Assembly: GCA_015501585.1 (NCBI GenBank)
Contig: JADNRY010000052.1
Coordinates: 1-64,000 of the forward strand
Direction of reading: 5' to 3'
Origin: Rhodocollybia butyracea
Taxonomy: Eukaryota; Basidiomycota; Agaricomycetes; Agaricales; Omphalotaceae
DNA length: 64,000 nucleotides
This document shows, piece by piece, positions 57,640 to 64,000 of this stretch. Numbering within the stretch: position 1 is the stretch's first letter; the number at the start of each line of letters is the position of its first letter. A program made the translations under genes and the position numbers. The notes below the pieces were generated by a model, which did no database searches, had not been told where the DNA came from, and was given only the letters and a program-made list of their open reading frames with translations.

Positions 57640-58035
57640 ACGACGGTTGCTTCTTTCAACGAACTGGTCTCCCAGAACTCTTCGTACGTCGAGCTGAACT
57701 CGACAGCTAGCCGGAATATCCATGAAAAATTGAACCAAGTACGCATGCTGCTGCCAACGGTGCTCATGCGCGCTATTCTCAACATGAGTTCCTTCTGCCC
57801 ATCGTTGTAGTTTATCCCATCCTGTCCAACCTCGAATACTTCCACCCATATGCATACTCCCACAAATCGTTGTCACGGCCTATGATACCAATCGATACTC
57901 GAAACAGAAAACGCGTCCATGCTGCTCAAGGAAAGGGAGGAACTGTTTGCTCAAAGAAGTTGATGGTTATGAAGGAGGTTTGAGTGAGTTTTTCTTTTTT
58001 GTTTTTCACGCCAGTTCTCTAACTTGAGTGACAGC
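57640..58035 (+). pseudogene. Secreted-protein family relic A
   Basis: Keeps the leader (TTTCAACGAACTGGTCTCCC), a fragment readable as EIVVTAYDT-like codons near 57.87 kb, and the conserved 3' intron (GTGAGT at 57984 to GACAG near 58033). Signal peptide and frame are lost. Confidence 0.65.
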
Positions 58036-58154
58036 TGCGGTCGAAGCTATGTCTGATTGCCCTGTAGAGGTGTGTTTTTGCGGGAGTTTAAAGTCGTCTG
58101 AGTTTGCCTTCGTTGGTCTGGAAACGGCTCATCAAGTCAATGTACTAGTACCAA

Positions 58155-58612
58155 TACGAGGATCTCCCTTCTTTCAATGAACTGGTCTTGTCTCTTGAAA
58201 CTTTTCAGCCATACATACGTCGAGCTCGACTAGGACTATCGTACAAAACAAGCGTCGCTGCTGCTCTATGCTGTCATAACCGTCACCGTTCCTGTCAGTC
58301 ACGGTTCCCTTCGAAGTCCATCGTTCATCCCATCCTGTTCAACTTTGATTACTTCCACCTAGCGCTCCTTCATACTACTCCCACAAAATCGTTATGATCC
58401 CAACCGATACTCAACAATTGTTACTAACGCGCCTGCATGCTCCCGGTTCAAGGAAAAGGTAGTTCTTGACACCCACTGCTCATAGAAATTGATGGATATG
58501 ACTGTTCTTGAAGTTACGTGCAGTTGAAGCTGGCGCTGAACGAAAATCGAGTAAGTTTCTCTTTTTTTTTCTTTTCACCACAATTCCCTAACTTTGAGTG
58601 ACAGAGGTCTAT
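58155..58612 (+). pseudogene. Secreted-protein family relic B
   Basis: Keeps AGGATCTCCCTTCTTTC, GAACTGGTCTTGTCTCTTG, a signal-peptide fragment (LLYAVITVT) and the 3' intron (GTAAGT at about 58551). Shares its disordered middle with relic A, so the two derive from one damaged ancestor. Confidence 0.68.
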
Positions 58613-59359
58613 GGTTCGATATGAAAGTTCGATCGCGTAGAATTGCATTTGAGCAAGTTTGAAGTCGTCCAGATCTGGAGGTATTCAGGCCGACTCCTGC
58701 CTTCGTTGCTCTGGAAAGAAGCTCGTCAAGTCAATGTACTTAGGTCCTAGTACTAATACTTTCTAATCCTACGGCGTCATTGTTGCTTTTGAAGCTAATG
58801 CTTGATATGAGGGAAACTACACTTTTAACAAGCAGACGGGGTCGACATACTAGCCATAAATATACGTTGTGTCCCGTTTGACTGTTCTGGCTTGGGGATC
58901 CCACTGGGATGTTCGCAGGATGTCGCGCCAGCGCGGTAGGCTGAGTCGATTATTTGTCGGTATCAGTGGCAAAAATCACGGTTGCTCACCAGTGAATCAA
59001 ATAAGAGCTGATGCTGGCTGAGCTCTGGGGGCGGTGCTGGGGCCCGCCGTCGCATATTGCCACTCATTATACTAACCCTTGATTCTTGCGCCATTTTCAG
59101 CCACCCTCCAACGTTAAGTACCACTGGACTACTATAGGTGAGCATCTCTGAGCTTATTCGCGGTTTTTACCGTAATTCGAATTGAACTGTCCTATCAAAC
59201 TCCTCTCCAAACTCCTCTCCCTCCCGAGTATACCAATCAGCCACTTACTGTAACTGGTTACTGTAACCTATACTCTGAGCAGCAAAATGATCTCAACGTT
59301 TGAAATATTGGAGAGGCTTTCTGGGGCCAGCTTCGGTCCTTATCGGGTGTGAACCTGCG
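58613..59359. repeat. 3' flank of relic B and recent duplicon 5a
   Basis: 58.95-59.11 kb (GATTATTTGTCGGTATCAGT, CCTTGATTCTTGCGCCATTT) is duplicated at 60.99-61.15 kb, showing that units 5 and 6 are recent tandem copies. Confidence 0.7.
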
Positions 59360-59493
59360 TTGGTTTGGTTTCGAGACACTTAAAACTCGAGAATCTCCCA
59401 TCTTCCGATCCCCAACAAGCTGGTCTTGCTCCTGAAGTCAGCCATACGTCGAGCCGGTGTCCCTCCACCCACACACGAAAAATCCAAGCAGCA
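59360..59493 (+). promoter_or_regulatory. Conserved promoter/5' leader of secreted-protein gene 5
   Basis: Contains GAGACACTTAAAACTCGAGA, CCCCAACAAGCTGGTCTTGC and CACACACGAAAAATCCAAGC. Confidence 0.65.
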
Positions 59494-60015
59494 ATGCGCA
59501 CCACTTTTTCTTCTACGCTGCTCTATGCTGTCGTAGCCGTCACCACTTTCACTTCCGTCGTCGCTGCTCCTGTCGAGGTCGCCGGTGGTCCTGTCCACGA
59601 TCCCAAAAATACTGTCCACAAAGGTCCTGTCCAACAAGGTCCTGTCCATCGTGATCGATACTCCGAAGAAATAGCCATCACTGTCTATCGTGCCGATGGC
59701 CAAAAGACACACGAACTCGAAACAACTAACAAGCCTTCCGAGGTCGATGAACATGGGAACGCTCTTGCTTATTGCGTCAAGGTTCCCACCGAGTCGGTGA
59801 AAGGGAAGTTTGGGAAAGGGACGTTTGGGGAAAAGAAGTTTGTGTACCCCTTACCTCCAAACTGTAACGTCGAAGTGAAGGGACGAGCGGTAAAAGATGG
59901 GAAAGAAATCAAGCGCATAATCAAAGGGGAAAAAAATCCGAGACCAAAGATTAGCTTTCCTCAGTCAAGGAACATTCATGAACTGTGTGTTACCTGTGTT
60001 AAATATCCCGAATAG
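59494..60015 (+). CDS. Small secreted protein family member 5 (173 aa)
   Basis: Start ATGCGCACC; signal peptide MRTTFSSTLLYAVVAVTTF then TSVVAAPVEV. The mature N-terminus is a repeat-derived stretch (GGPVHDPK, KGPVQQGPVHRD). Then EEIAITVYRADGQKTHELET, an extra Cys (AYCVKV), FVYPLPPNCNVEVKG and HELCVTCVKYPE, making four mature cysteines and possibly two disulfides. The stop TAG overlaps the conserved intron donor (G at 60015 is the G of GT). Splicing to either candidate acceptor recreates a stop at or one codon after this point. Confidence 0.82.
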   Translation: MRTTFSSTLLYAVVAVTTFTSVVAAPVEVAGGPVHDPKNTVHKGPVQQGPVHRDRYSEEIAITVYRADGQKTHELETTNKPSEVDEHGNALAYCVKVPTESVKGKFGKGTFGEKKFVYPLPPNCNVEVKGRAVKDGKEIKRIIKGEKNPRPKISFPQSRNIHELCVTCVKYPE

Positions 60016-61576
60016 TAAGTTTTCTGCTCCTTTTTCTTCACTGCGAATCTGACTGGAGTATTAACAGGGGCATACTATGGTCTAGGAGACGTGAACGTCC
60101 TGGGGTAGAGATTCGTTTGGGCGAGTTGAGTGGGTTGAGTGGGTCAAAGTCGTCTGGATCTGAATGTATCTCGCACAACTCTTGCCCTCATCGGGGTTGC
60201 GATAGTATACTACTACTTCTAATCCAATCGTGTTGCTGTTACTTCTAAAGCTGTGATCAGGACGGTACTTGAGGATATGCCCAAAGATAGGTTTCGTAGA
60301 ACATAGGGTGTGCAACGAACAGCAATGTCGGACAGAAAGATGGATATCGAGTATGCTTCAACGAGGTCAACATGACTCTCCATGCTGCCGCAGCCCACTG
60401 AGGAATGCCAATTTTATGGCCTGCAGACTTATATGTTACGCCTGGTTCTTAATTTACTCTCCGACGCAGAGCTTGCCAATGGTCCATCGTCTGATCGTCA
60501 TTCGCAGTTATAGGCAGACTAGTGGCCAGAGGACTCTTGGTAGTGGCAAGTGCTGATATAAGTCTACCGTTGAATACAAGATTCGATTGGGACGGAGTTG
60601 AAGCTGGAAGGAGGTGGGTTGAGTTGGGTTGAAGTCTCCTGAATCTGAGAATGTATCTCGCCCAACTCCTGCCCTCATCGGGGTTGCGATAGTACCACTA
60701 CTTCTAAGTAATCTAACCGTGTTGTTGCTGCTTCTAAAACAGCTCATCAAGTCAATGTACTTTGGTCCTAGTATTAATGCCCTTCAATCCAACCACGTTA
60801 ATATTGCTTTCGAAGCTGTGGCTAGCCGGCTGGTAATGCTTGATTTGACATTGACTACACAAGGTAACAAACAGACGGGGGACATGACTCTCCATGAATA
60901 CACCTTGTGTCCCGTTTGACCTGTTCCGGTTTGGGATGCTCGCAGGAATGTCACTCGCGCTAGCGCGCGCGGTAGACTGAGGCTTGAGCTGATTATTTGT
61001 TGATATCAGTGGCAAAAATCACGAATGCTTCAAATAAGAGCTGATGCTGGCTGGGCTCTCGGGGCAGTGCTTGGGTCCGCTGTCGCATAATGCTACTAAA
61101 GGCTACTAACCCTTGATTCTTGCGCCATTTTCGGCCACCCTCCAATGATAGCACTAGACTATGGATAGTCTCAGTGCGACTAAGGAGTTCAAACTAATAC
61201 TAAAAGGCATATTGTGGTGAAATATGGATACAGTAACACAAGGGACCAGACTCTTGAGGAGAGCCTCGCCATTGAGGGTCTTGCTCGGTGTTGCCCAGTG
61301 GCCCCACAGCCTCAACGTTTCGTACGCTGTAAGGGCATGCATCCGGCTATTTATCGACGATCAGGCATTCTTCAGCGGCGCTCGTGAGTATAGGTGTCAG
61401 ATGAGCATCTGTGAGCAGATTATTCGCGATTTTTACCGCAATTAGATGAAACTCCTCTCCCTCCCGAGGATACTTACCTCAACATTTGAAATATCGGAGA
61501 GCCGCCGGACCATGAACTTTTCTGGGGCTTTCTAGGGCTTTCCGGGGCCAGCTTCGGTTCTTATCGGGCGATGAAC
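60016..61576. repeat. Unit 5 3' flank, second flank copy and unit 6 upstream duplicon
   Basis: 3' flank copies at 60.08-60.40 and 60.62-60.92 kb, then the 60.99-61.15 kb duplicon and the CTTGAGGAGAGCCTCGCC block at 61.25 kb. No gene seen. Confidence 0.65.
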
Positions 61577-61716
61577 CTGCATTGGTTTCGAGACACTTAA
61601 AACTCGAGAATCTCCTATCTTTCGATCCCCAACAAGCTGGTCTTGCTCCTGAAATCCTTCAGTCATACGTCGAGCCGGTCTCCCTCCACCCACACACGAA
61701 AAAAATCCGAGCAACA
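61577..61716 (+). promoter_or_regulatory. Conserved promoter/5' leader of secreted-protein gene 6
   Basis: Almost identical to that of gene 5: GAGACACTTAAAACTCGAGA, CCCCAACAAGCTGGTCTTGC. Confidence 0.65.
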
Positions 61717-62265
61717 ATGCGTACCGCTTTTCCTTCTATGCTGCTCTATGCTGTCATAGCTGTCACCACTTTCACTTCCGTCGTCGCTGTTCCTGTCGAG
61801 GTCGCCAGTGGTTCTGTCCGCAATCCCAATAATCCTGTCCACGATTCCCATAATTATGTCGCTAAAAATTGGATCCAAGAAGGTCCTGTCATAACTAAAA
61901 AAGGTTCTGTCCAAAAAGGCGTTGTCGTATATGGTTCTGTCAATCCTGCTGCATACGACGAAATCGTTATCACTGCCTATGATGCCCATAATAAAGAGAC
62001 AGGCACACTCAAAACAACTAGCAAGCCTACCCAGGTCGATCCGGACGGGAAGATTCATTCTGCTTGCACGGATGTTCCCCACAATTCGGTGGAAGTGAGG
62101 TTGGATAAATCCTTGCCTACACAATGTATGCTCGAAGCATGGGGACCAGAAGAAGCAGTGGACACTATTTATGGACAACTAAACTCAGCTCTAATCCATC
62201 GGTTTAAGGGTTTGAAGTACATTTACCATCTGTGTGTTACATGTGATGGATATCGTTACCTGTAG
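61717..62265 (+). CDS. Small secreted protein family member 6 (182 aa)
   Basis: Start ATGCGTACC; signal peptide MRTAFPSMLLYAVIAVTTF then TSVVAVPVEV, nearly that of member 5 at the DNA level. The mature N-terminal repeat tract is longer (SGSVRNPNNPVHD, EGPVITKKGSVQKG). Then DEIVITAYDAHNKETGTLKT, SACTDVP, KSLPTQCMLEAW and YHLCVTCDGYRYL. Four mature cysteines as in member 5, but the rest of the mature chain is only weakly similar. Conserved intron starts at 62271, just after the stop. Confidence 0.83.
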   Translation: MRTAFPSMLLYAVIAVTTFTSVVAVPVEVASGSVRNPNNPVHDSHNYVAKNWIQEGPVITKKGSVQKGVVVYGSVNPAAYDEIVITAYDAHNKETGTLKTTSKPTQVDPDGKIHSACTDVPHNSVEVRLDKSLPTQCMLEAWGPEEAVDTIYGQLNSALIHRFKGLKYIYHLCVTCDGYRYL

Positions 62266-62322
62266 ACATAGTAAGTTTTCTGCTCCTTTTTCTTCACTGC
62301 GAATCTAACTGGAGTAACAGGT

Positions 62323-63538
62323 GCCTATGGCATGATTTAGGAAACGTGAAAGTCCGGGGTAGAGATTCGTTTGAGCGGGTTGAGCGGATTAAAGTCGTCT
62401 AGATCGGAATGTATCTCGCCCAACTCCTACCCTCTTCTGGGTTGCGATAGTACCACTACTTCTAATCCAATCGTGCTGCTGTTGGTTCTAACGCTGTGAT
62501 CAGGGCGTTACTTGAGGATATGCGCAAAGATAGGTATCGTAGAACATAGACAAGGTATATAACAAGCGGCGATGTCGGACGGAAAGATGGATATCGAGTA
62601 CGCTTCAACGAGGTCAACATGACTCTCCATCTGAGGAACGACCATTCCGTGGCCTATAGCAGCTACACCTGGTTCAGGACAATGTCTATTTATTCTCGTA
62701 TGCCTTGTCAATGGTACATCGTCTGGTCGTCATTTGCCGTAGTTTCAGTGACTAGAGGATTGGTACTGGGGAGTGTTGATAGAGGTCCTTGACTGAACAC
62801 GAGATTCGACTGAGACGCAGTTGAGCAGGAAAGATCGTGCGGCGAGCTTGTTTCAAAAAAAGTCCGGGTAGGCGTGAGCTGATTGAGATTTATCGCACCT
62901 GGTGTCGTCCTCCATCTTTTACGTCAAGGTAATATTGATTGTTCGAACGCTTGAACTCGTCTCTGGAAGTGGAACCGTTCTTGAGGCGTTCGCGGTTTCC
63001 AAAACATTATCTGAGGAATTATCCAGGACAAGTGGCGTGCTGGAAGAGTTTTCAACAGACGAGAGCATTCTGATGGGACAACATTATCTTCACGGTTGGA
63101 ATCGAGCTGGGTAAAGTCTCTGGATGGTGTGTTGCTTTCGAACTGGCACCGCCCACCTTCAGCGACGGACTTTAAGAAGTTTTTTCTTCCAATTGGATAT
63201 GCTATTTCACCTAAACAGCCTAGGTTAGGTAGAAGAGAGCAGCATTAAAGGTACGAAACGTACCAGAAAAATTGTCTATTACAGTCAGTGTCTGGTCGGT
63301 GTATCCCATGGACAGGTCACTAAACCTAAAATCTAGGCCTTGATCTTTCTCAAAAGCTGAGCAACGCTGATAGATGTCTTCAGCGAAGCGCTTTTTCACT
63401 CCATCTTCGTACTGCAGCGCAGCTGTATTCTCACCGCGTCACTGTATTCAAAAGGTTTGCATATTGATTTCCGACTTGTTTGGTTACAGAGAGGAGTTGA
63501 AAGGCCTGAAAAGTATGAAAAGAAATTCGTCACAACTT
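62323..63538. other. 3' flank of unit 6, then no gene recognised
   Basis: The family 3' flank extends to about 62.63 kb. The frame at 62902-63114 has no recognised domain. The remainder shows no clear gene. Confidence 0.5.
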
Positions 63539-64000
63539 GCGGTTTATGCTTGTGAAGTTAAGAGGATATCTGCAATTGAAAAAAGGAGACATCGTGCATA
63601 TCCACTCGTAAGCTTCCATTCAAGATTGCGTGAACAGATAAGTGGACGAACGAAAAAACGCATCGGCGATATGTAGTCATTTCGCCTGTGGTAACGGTTC
63701 CGCTCAAAGTCTTCCAGCGGCTTTACACCGAACAAATTTGGAGCATTTTCTGTTGACTATTCTGTTGGTGAATATACAGTAGAACCCGAGTGAGCAAAAG
63801 TCACATCCTGCGTAGATTTCACTATATCTTGATCTGGAGAACATCGAAGCAGGAGATGAGACTCCCGGACGCCTGAAAACAGTCTCTACAGAGAAGACGC
63901 GCATGTAGTACTTACCCTGTATCGTCTGCCTGAGTAATCGCGTACGAAAGAAGTAACTGGCTTCTTGAACCCGGTGTGAGGAAATGTATATTCTTGTTTC
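63539..64000 (-). repeat. Inverted copy of the 24.0-kb dispersed repeat, truncated by window end
   Basis: The reverse complement matches 24031-24482, sharing GVKPLEDFER and SGYARC reading and the CAAGAATATACATTTCCTCA edge. Its other end lies outside the window. Confidence 0.75.

Noticed and set aside
41570..62322. CRISPR-like array or satellite explanation for the repeats
   Set aside because: Units are kilobase-scale, carry intact genes and introns, and the genome is eukaryotic; neither fits.

Overview
The window is nuclear DNA of a mushroom-forming fungus (Agaricomycetes). The evidence is 46-62 bp GT-AG introns with CTRAY-type branch sites, a Chs3-type class IV chitin synthase, a Whi2-like BTB protein, a decayed DUF6535 gene, a Crinkler-like P-loop NTPase relic, a fungal P450 relic and copia/LINE debris. 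I cannot name the species. All gene models come from reading splice sites and frames by eye.

Left part (1-14 kb). A single-pass wall/membrane sensor-like gene (1.3-2.9 kb, +) is followed by a tandem array of intron-containing tRNA-Thr genes on the minus strand (3.5-7.15 kb). The array ranges from intact genes to relics; one copy is split by a LINE and one has changed its anticodon to UAU. Then come a small secreted-protein gene (8.7-9.5 kb, -), a frameshifted Crinkler-like NTPase (10.4-12.3 kb, +) and a copia relic (12.9-13.8 kb) between two rearranged repeats.

Core housekeeping block (14-27.5 kb, all minus strand): a 649-aa unknown membrane protein, a WHI2-like regulator (344 aa), a class IV chitin synthase (1,438 aa) and an AIM9-like phosphotransferase-fold protein (616 aa). 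All four have models that close in frame.

Decayed block (29-34.3 kb): a DUF6535 pseudogene carrying a solo LTR with a perfect 5-bp target duplication, then a cytochrome P450 pseudogene with a nonsense codon and a changed ExxR motif.

Accessory block (35-63 kb): a segmental duplication (about 35.0-42.7 and 43.7-50.0 kb) and further tandem units that all carry members of one family of small secreted proteins. There are six clear genes, one divergent two-exon member and at least four relics, two of them inverted. The promoter/5'UTR, the signal peptide, an intron at or just after the stop codon and the 3' flank are conserved, while the mature protein varies strongly. I recognise no known family. 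The block also holds two relics of the tRNA-splicing endonuclease subunit SEN2, a 3.08-kb foldback element with near-identical 1.4-kb arms, several smaller inverted-repeat elements and a LINE 3' fragment. A dispersed repeat at 24.0-24.5 kb recurs inverted at the right edge.

The best candidate for an undescribed system is the secreted-protein array: its layout, with conserved regulatory and signal parts and hypervariable cysteine-containing cargo, is that expected of diversifying secreted effectors or defence proteins. The second is the tRNA-Thr array with anticodon drift.
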